Positions 55,926 to 64,000 of a DNA stretch of 64,000 nt are shown piece by piece. Every line of letters starts with the position of its first letter. The stretch's first letter is position 1. Source of the stretch: Duganella phyllosphaerae (GTDB taxonomy: Bacteria; Pseudomonadota; Gammaproteobacteria; Burkholderiales; Burkholderiaceae_D). A program made the position numbers and the translations under genes. The stretch is from assembly GCF_001758785.1 (NCBI RefSeq), contig NZ_LROM01000025.1, positions 1 to 64,000 of the forward strand, written 5' to 3'. The notes under the pieces are model-generated. The model did no database searches. It was not told the origin of the DNA and saw nothing but the letters and a program-made list of their open reading frames with translations.

Positions 55926-56195
55926 TTAAACGATTTGCGCGGCTTGCACCACGCGAGTCACGGTCCATGCCTTCGTTTTGGAGATCGGACGACCTTCCAC
56001 GATTTCCACCGTGTCACCGGCTTTCACCTGGTTGGTCTCGTCGTGCGCGTGATACTTGTTCGAGCGCACGATGATCTTGCCGTACAAAGGATGTTTGACG
56101 TGACGTTCGATCAGAACGGTAACGGTTTTGTCCATTTTGTCGGACACCACTTTACCGATCAGGGTGCGCTTGAGCGACTTTACTGGTTCGGTCAT
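55926..56195 (-). CDS. rpsQ: 30S ribosomal protein S17
   Basis: An 89-residue OB-fold S17 ([38 protein letters not shown]). It binds the 5' domain of 16S rRNA. It overlaps rpmC by four bases (ATGA). It is last gene of the S10 operon. Confidence 0.97.
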   Translation of the reverse strand: MTEPVKSLKRTLIGKVVSDKMDKTVTVLIERHVKHPLYGKIIVRSNKYHAHDETNQVKAGDTVEIVEGRPISKTKAWTVTRVVQAAQIV

Positions 56196-56383
56196 TTGGC
56201 TTCCTTGGTGTTCATTACCGTTTTTACGCGTGCGATATCGCGACGTACCTTCTTGAGCTGCGAAGTGTTGCTCAGCTGCTGCGTAGCGATTTGCATACGC
56301 AGGCCGAACTGGGCCTTCAACAGGTCATTCAGCTCTTTTTGCAGAGCTGCCTGGTCTTTGCCGCGGAGTTCAGATGCTTTCAT
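56192..56383 (-). CDS. rpmC: 50S ribosomal protein L29
   Basis: A 63-residue helical L29 ([34 protein letters not shown]) at the tunnel exit, next to the trigger-factor and SRP docking site. It lies 12 bases after rplP. Confidence 0.97.
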   Translation of the reverse strand: MKASELRGKDQAALQKELNDLLKAQFGLRMQIATQQLSNTSQLKKVRRDIARVKTVMNTKEAK

Positions 56384-56395
56384 ATTTCACTCCTG

Positions 56396-56815
56396 TTATT
56401 GGCCAACTTGACGGACCACGAAAGTGGTCGCCAGTGGCAGTTTGGCAGCGGCCAGGCGGAATGCTTCGCGCGCCAGGGTTTCGTCCACGCCGTCCATTTC
56501 GTACAGGACTTTGCCCGGACGGATTTCAGCGACGTAGTACTCTGGATTACCTTTACCGTTACCCATACGAACTTCAGCTGGCTTGTTCGAAATCGGCTTG
56601 TCCGGGAAAACGCGGATCCAGATACGACCGCCACGTTTGATGTGACGGGTCATGGCGCGACGAGCGGCTTCGATCTGGCGTGCCGTGATACGACCACGGG
56701 CAACTGCTTTCAGACCGAATTCACCGAACGACACCGAAGTGCCGGTGCCATGCGAAATGCCGGTGTTACGGCCTTTCTGCTCTTTACGATACTTTCTGCG
56801 TGCTGGTTGCAGCAT
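56396..56815 (-). CDS. rplP: 50S ribosomal protein L16
   Basis: A 139-residue L16 ([57 protein letters not shown]). It helps position A-site tRNA. The substrate Arg of hydroxylase RoxA/YcfD falls in the conserved VRMGNGKG region. It lies 2 bases after rpsC. Confidence 0.97.
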   Translation of the reverse strand: MLQPARRKYRKEQKGRNTGISHGTGTSVSFGEFGLKAVARGRITARQIEAARRAMTRHIKRGGRIWIRVFPDKPISNKPAEVRMGNGKGNPEYYVAEIRPGKVLYEMDGVDETLAREAFRLAAAKLPLATTFVVRQVGQ

Positions 56816-56817
56816 GA

Positions 56818-57600
56818 TTATTCTCCTGCTTTCTCAGCCGGCTTGGCAGCAGCACGACGGGCGCCTGCAGGACCAGCTGGACGTGGACGGCCCGATGGCT
56901 TGCCGTCGTCACGACGTGGGCCACGTGGCTTTTTCTCGTCAGGTGGGGTATCGATGACTGGTGCATCGCCGTTAGGCGCGCGGTCACCTTTGTATACCCA
57001 AACCTTGACACCGATGATGCCGTAGGTGGTCGAAGCTTCGCTGGTGCCGTAGTCGATGTCAGCGCGCAGGGTGTGCAGTGGCACACGGCCTTCGCGATAC
57101 CATTCGGTACGAGCGATTTCGATGCCGTTCAGACGACCCGACGACATGATCTTGATGCCCAGGGCACCCAGACGCATGGCGTTTTGCATCGCGCGCTTCA
57201 TGGCGCGACGGAACATGATGCGCTTTTCGAGCTGTTGCGAGATCGAATCGGCGATCAGTTGCGAATCGATTTCCGGCTTGCGGATTTCCTCGATATTGAC
57301 GTGCACTGGCACGCCCATGATCTTGGTCAGCGCTGCCTTCAGCACTTCGATGTCTTCGCCTTTTTTACCGATGACCACGCCCGGACGCGAGCTGTAGATC
57401 GTGAAGCGCGCGTTCTTGGCTGGACGCTCGATCACGATGCGGCCGACCGAAGCGTTCTTCAGCTTGGTCTTCAGGTAAGCACGTGCTTTCAAGTCTTCGT
57501 TCAGCATGGCAGCGAAATTGCCGTTGCCTGCATACCAGCGCGAAGCCCAGTTACGGGTGACCGCCAGGCGGAAACCGGTTGGATGAATTTTCTGACCCAT
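56818..57600 (-). CDS. rpsC: 30S ribosomal protein S3 with extended tail
   Basis: A 260-residue S3 ([20 protein letters not shown]-domain core [18 protein letters not shown]). It forms the mRNA entry channel. The C-terminal ~50 residues are a Pro/Arg/Gly/Ala-rich disordered extension ([20 protein letters not shown]) absent from E. coli S3 but common in betaproteobacteria. It lies 9 bases after rplV. Confidence 0.97.
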   Translation of the reverse strand: MGQKIHPTGFRLAVTRNWASRWYAGNGNFAAMLNEDLKARAYLKTKLKNASVGRIVIERPAKNARFTIYSSRPGVVIGKKGEDIEVLKAALTKIMGVPVHVNIEEIRKPEIDSQLIADSISQQLEKRIMFRRAMKRAMQNAMRLGALGIKIMSSGRLNGIEIARTEWYREGRVPLHTLRADIDYGTSEASTTYGIIGVKVWVYKGDRAPNGDAPVIDTPPDEKKPRGPRRDDGKPSGRPRPAGPAGARRAAAKPAEKAGE

Positions 57601-57609
57601 CGTAGCTCC

Positions 57610-57939
57610 TTAGTTACCGACGGTCACATAAATGTGACACGATTGTTTCGAGATACGATCGCCACGACCTTTAGCGCGTGCAGTGAAGCGCTTGAGGATC
57701 GGGCCCTTTTCAACGTAGATCGTTTTCACGAACAACTCGTCGATATCGGCACCATCGTTGTGCTCGGCGTTGGCGATTGCCGACTCGAGTACTTTCTTGA
57801 TGATGGTGGCGCCTTTTTTCGGGCTGAATTGCAGAATGTTGAGTGCTGCGTCAACTTTCTTGCCACGAATCAGGTCAGCAACCAGACGGCCCTTTTGGTC
57901 CGACAGGCGCACGCCTTTGAGGATAGCTTTGGTTTCCAT
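57610..57939 (-). CDS. rplV: 50S ribosomal protein L22
   Basis: A 109-residue L22 ([23 protein letters not shown] split in the text as [12 protein letters not shown] and [29 protein letters not shown]). Its beta-hairpin lines the exit tunnel. One-base overlap with rpsS (TAATG). Confidence 0.97.
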   Translation of the reverse strand: METKAILKGVRLSDQKGRLVADLIRGKKVDAALNILQFSPKKGATIIKKVLESAIANAEHNDGADIDELFVKTIYVEKGPILKRFTARAKGRGDRISKQSCHIYVTVGN

Positions 57940-58214
57940 TATTTCTTCGCCTTCTTGTCAGCGGCATGGCCCTTGAACGTGCGGGTCAGTGCGAATTCAC
58001 CGAGCTTGTGACCTACCATGTTCTCGGAAACGTACACAGGCACGTGCAGCTTGCCGTTGTGAACAGCGATCGTCAGGCCGATGAAGTCAGGCATGATGGT
58101 CGAACGACGGGACCAGGTTTTGATTGGCTTTTTGTCTTTGATCGCTTGCGCGGCTTCGACTTTTTTCACCAGGTGGGCGTCACAGAACGGCCCTTTTTTC
58201 AATGAACGAGTCAT
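57939..58214 (-). CDS. rpsS: 30S ribosomal protein S19
   Basis: A 91-residue S19 ([38 protein letters not shown]), partner of S13 in the 30S head. It lies 9 bases after rplB. Confidence 0.97.
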   Translation of the reverse strand: MTRSLKKGPFCDAHLVKKVEAAQAIKDKKPIKTWSRRSTIMPDFIGLTIAVHNGKLHVPVYVSENMVGHKLGEFALTRTFKGHAADKKAKK

Positions 58215-58223
58215 GATTTATCC

Positions 58224-59054
58224 TTATTTCTTGCCGCGGCGCGAGACGATCATGGAAGACGTACGCTTGTTGCTGCGAGTCTTCTTACCCTTGGTCTGCT
58301 GGCCCCATGGCGACACTGGGTGACGACCGGCTGCAGTTTTACCTTCACCACCACCGTGCGGGTGATCGACCGGGTTCATGACCACACCGCGAACGGTAGG
58401 ACGAATACCGCGCCAACGCATGGCACCGGCTTTACCGATCTTGCGCAGGCTGTGTTCGGCATTGCCGACTTCGCCTACGGTCGCGCGGCACTCGATGTGC
58501 ACGCGGCGCACTTCACCCGAACGCAGGCGAACCTGGGCGTAGGTGCCGTCACGGGCCATCAGAACAACGCCGGCGCCGGCGGTACGGGCCATTTGGGCAC
58601 CCTTACCTGGCAGCATTTCGACGCAGTTCATCACGGTACCGACCGGGATGTTGCGGATTGGCAGGCAGTTACCGGCCTTGATCGGGGCTTCCGAACCGCT
58701 CATCACGGTGTCGCCTACAGCCATGCCTTTGGTGGCGATGATGTAAGCGCGGGCGCCGTCGGCGTAGCACAGCAGTGCGATGTGCGCGGTACGGTTTGGA
58801 TCGTATTCGATACGTTCCACTTTCGCCGGGATGCCATCTTTGCTGTTACGCTTGAAGTCGATCAGACGGTAGTGCTGCTTGTGACCACCACCGATGTGAC
58901 GGGTGGTGATGTGGCCGTTGTTGTTACGACCAGCAGTTTTCGATTTTTTCTCAACCAGGGCTGCCAGCGGACGACCTTTGAACAGGTCGCTGTTGACAAC
59001 TTTCACCATGCCGCGACGGCCTGGGGAGGTTGGCTTCATCTTAACGAGTGCCAT
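58224..59054 (-). CDS. rplB: 50S ribosomal protein L2
   Basis: A 276-residue L2, essential for peptidyl-transferase assembly. It has the conserved histidine in [17 protein letters not shown] and the RNA-binding core ([20 protein letters not shown]). One-base overlap with rplW. Confidence 0.97.
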   Translation of the reverse strand: MALVKMKPTSPGRRGMVKVVNSDLFKGRPLAALVEKKSKTAGRNNNGHITTRHIGGGHKQHYRLIDFKRNSKDGIPAKVERIEYDPNRTAHIALLCYADGARAYIIATKGMAVGDTVMSGSEAPIKAGNCLPIRNIPVGTVMNCVEMLPGKGAQMARTAGAGVVLMARDGTYAQVRLRSGEVRRVHIECRATVGEVGNAEHSLRKIGKAGAMRWRGIRPTVRGVVMNPVDHPHGGGEGKTAAGRHPVSPWGQQTKGKKTRSNKRTSSMIVSRRGKK

Positions 59055-59368
59055 TATTTAGCCTCCTCGGTGAAATTGATTTCCTGGCCAGGCTTCAGGC
59101 ACACGAAAGCACGCTTGGTGTGGTTGCGACGGCCAGTGTGGGCGCCCGAGCGCTTCTGCTTACCTTCGCGGTTCACGGTTTGCACCGATTCCACTTGCAC
59201 TTTGAACAGCAGTTCAACGGCAGCCTTGATTTCTGGCTTGGTTGCGTCGGTGGTGACGCGGAACACGATCTGCTCGTTCTTTTCCGCGACCATGGTGGCC
59301 TTCTCGGAAATCACTGGAGCAACCAGCACCTTCATCAGGCGCTCTTCGCTAAATTTCAATGCGCTCAT
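59054..59368 (-). CDS. rplW: 50S ribosomal protein L23
   Basis: A 104-residue L23 ([34 protein letters not shown]), the main docking point for trigger factor and SRP at the tunnel exit. It overlaps rplD by four bases. A second possible start, MKVLVAP, lies 11 codons downstream. Confidence 0.96.
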   Translation of the reverse strand: MSALKFSEERLMKVLVAPVISEKATMVAEKNEQIVFRVTTDATKPEIKAAVELLFKVQVESVQTVNREGKQKRSGAHTGRRNHTKRAFVCLKPGQEINFTEEAK

Positions 59369-59985
59369 GCCAGCATCTCCTCAATCTTGGCCAATGCAGC
59401 TTTGGTGACCACGATCTTCTTGTAGAACACCAGGGACATCGGATCTGCGTGACGTGGTTCAACAACCAGTACGTTAGGCAGGTTACGCGATGCCAGTTCC
59501 AGGTTTTCGTTGGCGACGTCGGTGATGATCAGCACGGACTCGAGGCCCATACCGGTCAGCTTTTGCGACAGCAGCTTGGTTTTTGGAGCTTCGATAGCGA
59601 AGTCTTCAACAACAACCAGGCGCTCTTCACGAGCCAGCTGGGACAGGATCGAGCAGATACCTGCGCGATACATCTTCTTGTTCACTTTGTGGGTGAAGTT
59701 CTCGTCAGGCGAGTTCGGGAAGATGCGACCACCGCCGCGCCACAGTGGCGACGACGACATACCAGCACGAGCACGGCCGGTACCTTTTTGGCGCCATGGC
59801 TTCTTGGTCGTGTGGTGGACTTCTTCACGGTCTTTTTGTTTACGGTTGCCGCTGCGAGCATTGGCTTGGTAAGCAACGACGATCTGGTGGATCAGGGCTT
59901 CGTTGTAGTCACGGCCGAAAACGGAGTCGGCGGCAGCAACGTTAGAGGCGGCTTGACCTTGAGCATTCAAGAGCTTGAGTTCCAT
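59365..59985 (-). CDS. rplD: 50S ribosomal protein L4
   Basis: A 206-residue L4 with the loop that reaches the exit tunnel ([20 protein letters not shown]). In E. coli L4 represses the S10 operon through the rpsJ leader; that leader is not present here because rpsJ is elsewhere. It lies 3 bases after rplC. Confidence 0.97.
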   Translation of the reverse strand: MELKLLNAQGQAASNVAAADSVFGRDYNEALIHQIVVAYQANARSGNRKQKDREEVHHTTKKPWRQKGTGRARAGMSSSPLWRGGGRIFPNSPDENFTHKVNKKMYRAGICSILSQLAREERLVVVEDFAIEAPKTKLLSQKLTGMGLESVLIITDVANENLELASRNLPNVLVVEPRHADPMSLVFYKKIVVTKAALAKIEEMLA

Positions 59986-59988
59986 CGT

Positions 59989-60645
59989 TTAAGCTCCCTT
60001 CTTTGCTTTAACTTTGACAGCAGGCGATACCACTACCTGGCCGTTTTTGGCGCCAGGAATCGCACCTTTGACCAGCAGCAGCTGACGGTCGGCGTCGATA
60101 CGGGCGATTTCGAGGTTCTGCACGGTGCAGGTAACGTCACCCATGTGACCGGTCATGCGCTTACCAGGGAATACACGACCTGGATCCTGCGCCATACCGA
60201 TCGAGCCTGGTACGTTGTGCGAACGCGAGTTACCGTGGGTAGCGCGGCCCGAAGCGAAGTTGTGACGCTTGATGGTACCGGCGTAGCCTTTACCGATCGA
60301 AACACCTTGAACGTCGATTTTTTGACCGACTTCGAACAGGGAAGCAGCGATAACTTCGCCAGCTTTCAGTTCGGCAGCTTTGGCTGCGTCGATGCGGAAC
60401 TCTTTCAACAGAGTACCAGCTTCAACACCGGCTTTAGCGTGGTGACCAGCAACAGCCTTCGTGACGCGGGAAGCGCGACGTTGACCGTATGCGACCTGAA
60501 CTGCAGTGTAGCCATCAGTTTCAGGGGTTTTGATTTGTGCAACACGGTTGTTCGATACGTCGACAACGGTGACTGGGATCGAATCCCCGTCATCGGTGAA
60601 GATGCGCATCATACCAACCTTGCGACCGAGGAGGCCAAGGCTCAT
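59989..60645 (-). CDS. rplC: 50S ribosomal protein L3
   Basis: A 218-residue L3 ([40 protein letters not shown]), an early 50S assembly protein reaching toward the peptidyl-transferase centre. The start is ATG 60645 with GGAG six bases upstream; an ATG six codons earlier overlaps the binding site. It is first gene of the cluster in this window. A 17-spacer promoter lies about 97 bases upstream. Confidence 0.97.
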   Translation of the reverse strand: MSLGLLGRKVGMMRIFTDDGDSIPVTVVDVSNNRVAQIKTPETDGYTAVQVAYGQRRASRVTKAVAGHHAKAGVEAGTLLKEFRIDAAKAAELKAGEVIAASLFEVGQKIDVQGVSIGKGYAGTIKRHNFASGRATHGNSRSHNVPGSIGMAQDPGRVFPGKRMTGHMGDVTCTVQNLEIARIDADRQLLLVKGAIPGAKNGQVVVSPAVKVKAKKGA

Positions 60646-60741
60646 TTTTTCTCCAATTCCCACCTACGATTGGGCGGGGATATGTTGAACTACTAAATAA
60701 GTACGGTCCTGTAAAAAGAGGAATCCATACCGAAGCCGGCT

Positions 60742-60770
60742 AGTGTAGCGTGAAAAGACCCTTGACGCAA
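60742..60770 (-). promoter_or_regulatory. Candidate promoter of the rplC-led S10 operon
   Basis: On the minus strand TTGCGT (60770-60765) and TACACT (60747-60742) are 17 bases apart, giving a leader of about 90 bases. Just before the rplC ribosome binding site, CCCGCC and GGTGGG could pair as a short hairpin. Confidence 0.5.
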
Positions 60771-60947
60771 CAACTTAGTACGAGGTATGTCAGGTTTTTG
60801 CGGCGCTGTTGTTGAGCGTTAGTTGCGGAGGGGAAAAGCTGTGGTGCGGATGACCATTCGGGCGCGCAAAACGTGGCGCCATGCGGGTTTGGCGGCGCTC
60901 CCTGCGTGTGCGCAAACGGCGCGGTGGACAGCGGCCTAGCATCGATC

Positions 60948-60966
60948 AGGCAGGCGCCGCCTGCCT
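60948..60966 (+). repeat. Hairpin in the leader of the PEP-CTERM gene
   Basis: AGGCAGGC (60948-60955) and GCCTGCCT (60959-60966) form a perfect 8 bp stem with a three-base loop, 29 bases before the PEP-CTERM start codon. It could affect translation or mRNA stability. Apart from this and the rplC promoter, I see nothing in the 350 gene-free bases here. Confidence 0.5.
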
Positions 60967-60995
60967 CGTGCAACCGTCCACCCACCGGAGCTCCC

Positions 60996-61871
60996 ATGAA
61001 AACCGTGCTACCCGCAGTGCTGCTGACCCTGGCAGCGCTGACCACCACCCTCGCCTCGCCGTCGGCCGCAGCGGGCGCCAATGGCGCCAGCCGCATCGAC
61101 AACGTCACCCTCGGCGTGATCGACCTCACGCCGGACAACTTCGAACGGGCCGATTACGGCATCAACGATCTCAACGCGCGCCTGATGGCCTATTCCAACA
61201 CGCTCAACAACGGCGGTAGTTACAGCCAGTTCGCGGTATGGCCGGAGCCGTTCATGGGCGGCCAGGCACAATTGCCGTCCAGCGCCGGACCTGGCACTGC
61301 AGTAGCCACCGCCAGCATCGCCGTAGGCAATGTCGCCGCCCGCGCCGCCGCCGACACCGCGCTTGGCGCGGGTAACTCGCTGGGCGCCGATGGCTACCAG
61401 CAGGTGGCGCTGACGCTCGCCCCGCACAGCCTGCTTACCGTCGGCGGCGACCTGTTCGCGCAGGCACGCCGCACCGTGGCGCCAGGCGAAAATTACTCGG
61501 TGTTCAGCTGGGCCTCGATCAGCATCAGCGACACCGACGGCACCACAGTAACCGAGCTCGACCGCGAGAGCGCGCTGCGCTGGGATGATCCCGGCGCAAC
61601 CGAGGCAACCCGCCAGGAGCGCTTCCTGCTGGCATTCGCCAACCCCGGCGAGAGCGACCTGTATCTGACCCTGAGCTTCCTGGCCTACACCGACATCACG
61701 GTCAACCCGGTTGACGCCGGCGGCGGCGTGGCGCCGGTGCCGGAACCCGCAACCTGGGCCACGCTGCTGGCCGGCCTGGCCCTGACCGGCACCCTCCTCC
61801 GCCGCCGCCTTCGGGGTCAGTGCCGACATTCGGACACGGCCTCATCTTTTAACGGTCCAGCTCGTGTCTAA
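60996..61871 (+). CDS. PEP-CTERM sorting-domain exported protein, tail extended by a repeat
   Basis: A 291-residue secreted protein with a signal peptide (MKTVLPAVLLTLAALTTTLAS), a low-complexity, Ala/Gly/Thr-rich beta-type body and, from about residue 247, a PEP-CTERM signal: VPEPATWATLLAGLALTG, then LLRRRLR. Such signals are processed by exosortase EpsH-type systems in exopolysaccharide producers. Normally the protein ends at the basic cluster. Here 18 more residues (GQCRHSDTASSFNGPARV) are read from the inverted-repeat element at 61810, including the stop codon. Body function unknown. The start has CCGGAG upstream. Confidence 0.85.
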   Translation: MKTVLPAVLLTLAALTTTLASPSAAAGANGASRIDNVTLGVIDLTPDNFERADYGINDLNARLMAYSNTLNNGGSYSQFAVWPEPFMGGQAQLPSSAGPGTAVATASIAVGNVAARAAADTALGAGNSLGADGYQQVALTLAPHSLLTVGGDLFAQARRTVAPGENYSVFSWASISISDTDGTTVTELDRESALRWDDPGATEATRQERFLLAFANPGESDLYLTLSFLAYTDITVNPVDAGGGVAPVPEPATWATLLAGLALTGTLLRRRLRGQCRHSDTASSFNGPARV

Positions 61872-61914
61872 ATGTCGGCACTGACCCCGGACCTAGGCAC
61901 TGACCCCGAACCTA
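61810..61914. repeat. REP-like inverted repeat between convergent genes (copy 2, degenerate)
   Basis: The left arm (61810-61838, TTCGGGGTCAGTGCCGACAT onward) is identical to copy 1 at 13821. The right arm (61863-61890) has two substitutions that create the TAA stop of the PEP-CTERM gene. The arm end is then partly duplicated: GCACTGACCCCGGACCTAG, then GCACTGACCCCGAACCTAG. The DUF817 stop codon falls at the end of this duplication. Confidence 0.85.
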
Positions 61915-62766
61915 GGCGTCGGGGACGTGGATGCTGGCCTTGATGTGTTTGAGGTGGGCGATGATGGTGAACGTCATCACCACCAGCAGCGACCACGAAC
62001 TCCATTTGCTGACGTGGACGGCGCTCCAGGCGCCGAGCTGGTTGGGGTAGCGCCAGACGCCCCAGAACGTGCTGATGTTTTCAGCCAGCCAGATGAACAG
62101 GCCGATCAGCACGAACGACAGCAGCAAAGGCATACGGCGGTCGCGGTCGAGCGGCCGGTAGATCACCATGGTGCGGGCGTACAGCCCCAGCGCGGCGGCG
62201 GCCAGGTACCAGCGGTAGTCGCCGATGTAGTGGTGGGTAAAGAAGTTTGCGTAGATCAGCAGCGCGATCAGCACCGCCATCCAGTACGGCGGATGGTGGC
62301 GGATGCGCAGATCGAACAGGCGCCAGGCCTGGATGATGTAGCTGCCCACGGCAGCGTACATAAAACCCGAGAATAGCGGCACGCCCCACAGCTTGGTGTA
62401 GGCAAAATCGGGGTAGCTCCACGAGGCGATCGCCCCGGACACCTTGAACACCTCGAGCGCAAAGCCCACCAGGTGGAACAGGCACACGGCCTTGAGCTCG
62501 TCCCATGTCTCGAGCTTCGACCACACCATGCCGGCCTGGATCGCCACCGCCGCCACCAGCAGCACGTCGTAGCGCGGCACGCCGAACAGGCCGGCGCGCG
62601 GCGTCAGGAACACGGCGCCAAAGAACAGCCCCACGAACAGGCAGGCGCGGGCGTTCTTGACGCCGAAATACAGGAACTCGAGCAGGAAGCGCGGGGCGCC
62701 GCGCAAGCCGCTGCGCGGCGCGCCGTCGAGTAAATGGGTGTCGAAACTGTTGAGTGTGCTTAACAT
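61912..62766 (-). CDS. DUF817 integral membrane protein
   Basis: A 284-residue protein with about seven or eight transmembrane helices, matching DUF817: FLLEFLYFGVKNARACLF, WDELKAVCLFHLVGFALEVFK, SWSYPDFAY and FMYAAVGSYIIQAWRLFDL. Function is unknown; conserved His, Glu and Trp residues in the helices are suggestive of an enzyme or cofactor binding. Its stop codon lies within the repeat shared with the convergent PEP-CTERM gene. Confidence 0.85.
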   Translation of the reverse strand: MLSTLNSFDTHLLDGAPRSGLRGAPRFLLEFLYFGVKNARACLFVGLFFGAVFLTPRAGLFGVPRYDVLLVAAVAIQAGMVWSKLETWDELKAVCLFHLVGFALEVFKVSGAIASWSYPDFAYTKLWGVPLFSGFMYAAVGSYIIQAWRLFDLRIRHHPPYWMAVLIALLIYANFFTHHYIGDYRWYLAAAALGLYARTMVIYRPLDRDRRMPLLLSFVLIGLFIWLAENISTFWGVWRYPNQLGAWSAVHVSKWSSWSLLVVMTFTIIAHLKHIKASIHVPDA

Positions 62767-62780
62767 GCGGCAACTCTAGC

Positions 62781-62816
62781 AAAAAAAAGACCAGGCGCGA
62801 AGGCCTGGTCTTTTTT
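62781..62816. terminator. Intrinsic terminator downstream of the TonB-dependent receptor
   Basis: GACCAGGC (62789-62796) and GCCTGGTC (62803-62810) are flanked by eight A on the left and six T on the right. In the minus direction it ends the receptor transcript before DUF817. Confidence 0.88.
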
Positions 62817-62864
62817 CGGTCACCGGCACGGAGGCCGGCGGGTCAGCTCACGGTCAGCTCACAA

Positions 62865-64000
62865 TCAGAAGAACTTGTAGCTGGCGCTCACGCCGATACG
62901 GCGGAACTGGAACGACTCGGCATAACCACGACGCCACTGGATCGGCGCAGCCTGGTCGAACAGGTTGTCGATGTACAGGCTCAACTTGGTGTTCGGGATG
63001 CCCGTGTACGCCAGGTTGTAGTCGACGGTGGTGTTGCTGCCCACGTGGCCGCAGGTACCCAGATTGGCAGCCGAGACGTTGTTGGTCTGGCAGTAGTTCA
63101 TCGAGTCCAGGCTGTTGTTGCTGAAGCCACTGGCGTAGTTGATGGTCATGCCATTGTCGAAGTTACCCGACTTCAGGTAGCCACGCAGCTTGGTTTTCAG
63201 GCGCGAGCCCATGTCGTAGGTACCGGCCATGTTGACGTCGTAGGCATTGTCGGCAACGCTGAACTGCTGGTAGTTCTTCAGGTACGAACCTTCCAGTTTC
63301 AGACGGATCAGGCCCAGGTCGGTGTTGAAACGACCCGACGCGTCGAAGTCGAAGCCCGAAGCACGCGTTTTGCCGCTGTTGACGTATGGGTTGAACAGCA
63401 GGCCGATGGCACCGACGCCACCGAAGTTGAGGGTGTTCGCCGGAGCGTACTTGTTGACCAGCGCCAGGAACTGCGCATCCGAGACCGAGTTGTCCACGCG
63501 AACCAGCTGACCTGCTGGCAGGTTGGCTTCGCCACGCAGGATGTCGGACGTGGTGCGGGTGCCGATTTCATCCTTGCGTTCGATATGGAAGTAATCGAGT
63601 GCCAGGGTCCAGTTTTTGATCGGCTCGAACACGAAGCCGGCAGTGAACGAACGCGAGGTTTCCGGTTTCAGGTCCTTGTTGGCGGACACGAAGGTCGGGA
63701 TACCGGCCAGGCAGTCGGCGTTTTGCAGCACGTTACCTTGGGTTTTGTCCGCTGGGGTCACGCCGGCGGCGTTCTGGATCAGCTTGTTCAGTGCACTGGC
63801 GGTAGCGCAGCGGCGTGGGTCGCTGATGCTGTTGGCAAACGAGCTGCGACCTAAGCCATTACCTGTTTCAACAATGTTCGGCGCACGGAAACCGCCGGCA
63901 GCCGTAGCACGCAGCAACAGGCTGTCGGTCGCGTTGTAACGCAGGCCCAGTTTTGGCGAGTAGTGCACGTCGCTGTTGGTCGACTTGTCAGCGCGTACCG
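62865..64000 (-). CDS. TonB-dependent receptor, C-terminal part
   Basis: About 378 codons of the beta-barrel end of an outer-membrane receptor; the 5' part, with signal, TonB box and plug, is beyond position 64000. Barrel features include YSPKLGLRYNATDSLLLRAT, GFRAPNIVETGNG, DLKPETSRSFTAGFVFEP and the terminal SYKFF ending in an aromatic, the BAM recognition signal. The cysteine pairs in the extracellular loops and DYNLAYTGIPNTKLSLYIDN are typical of the Oar/CirA-like receptors of unknown substrate. Ligand cannot be told from this part. Confidence 0.9.
   Translation of the reverse strand, partial: VRADKSTNSDVHYSPKLGLRYNATDSLLLRATAAGGFRAPNIVETGNGLGRSSFANSISDPRRCATASALNKLIQNAAGVTPADKTQGNVLQNADCLAGIPTFVSANKDLKPETSRSFTAGFVFEPIKNWTLALDYFHIERKDEIGTRTTSDILRGEANLPAGQLVRVDNSVSDAQFLALVNKYAPANTLNFGGVGAIGLLFNPYVNSGKTRASGFDFDASGRFNTDLGLIRLKLEGSYLKNYQQFSVADNAYDVNMAGTYDMGSRLKTKLRGYLKSGNFDNGMTINYASGFSNNSLDSMNYCQTNNVSAANLGTCGHVGSNTTVDYNLAYTGIPNTKLSLYIDNLFDQAAPIQWRRGYAESFQFRRIGVSASYKFF

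Overview
The window is high-GC DNA from a betaproteobacterium, most probably an Oxalobacteraceae member of the Massilia/Duganella/Janthinobacterium group. This rests on the pilMNOPQ-aro-dgt order, system II cytochrome c maturation (CcsB/Ccs1 plus cytochrome c4), a PEP-CTERM protein, and the S10-spc-alpha ribosomal protein cluster. It is chromosomal and almost entirely coding. I saw no rRNA, tRNA, CRISPR array, insertion sequence or prophage gene. Genus assignment is inference from gene content.

Layout. (1) 1-9140, minus: type IV pilus alignment/secretin operon pilM-N-O-P-Q, a large Ig-like (Big-1 type) lipoprotein, a single reading frame joining AroK to AroB, and the start of dgt. (2) 9338-21682: class A PBP (mrcA), cyaY, lptM-lysA, msrPQ, ccsB-ccs1, cytochrome c4, engB, hemB. 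(3) 21709-29449, minus: an ABC tripartite export operon (permease, adaptor, an unusual double adaptor, ATPase) behind a MerR/TipAS regulator with a MerR-type promoter, then DUF1272 and DUF5694 genes. (4) 29442-34995, minus: a second ABC ATPase, a permease fused to an M1 aminopeptidase, and a TonB-like protein of unknown role. (5) 35226-42314: response regulator, histidine kinase, RND adaptor and RND pump in one direction, with a Spy-like gene divergent, an arrangement recalling BaeSR-mdtABC-spy. (6) 42381-46179: DsbD and a secreted M28 peptidase. (7) 46242-60645, minus: rplC to rplQ with infA, secY and rpoA. rpsJ is not next to rplC. (8) 60996-64000: PEP-CTERM protein, DUF817 membrane protein, and the 3' part of a TonB-dependent receptor.

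Non-coding content is concentrated in a few places. The three gene-free stretches above 300 bases (46641-46960, 48714-49034, 60646-60995) are not blank. They hold REP-like hairpins, a pair of covarying hairpins, one copy of a dispersed ~120 bp palindromic element, and promoters. The 266 bp between rpsQ and rplN holds a terminator-like hairpin, a promoter and a strongly folded 82-nt leader segment.

The main unexplained signals are four. A ~120 bp palindromic element lies directly after the TAA stop codons of mrcA and rpsK. A second inverted-repeat family sits exactly between two convergent gene pairs and supplies the last codons of the PEP-CTERM gene. Terminators and repeats break up the alpha operon. 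A three-adaptor ABC export operon is controlled by a TipAS-type regulator.
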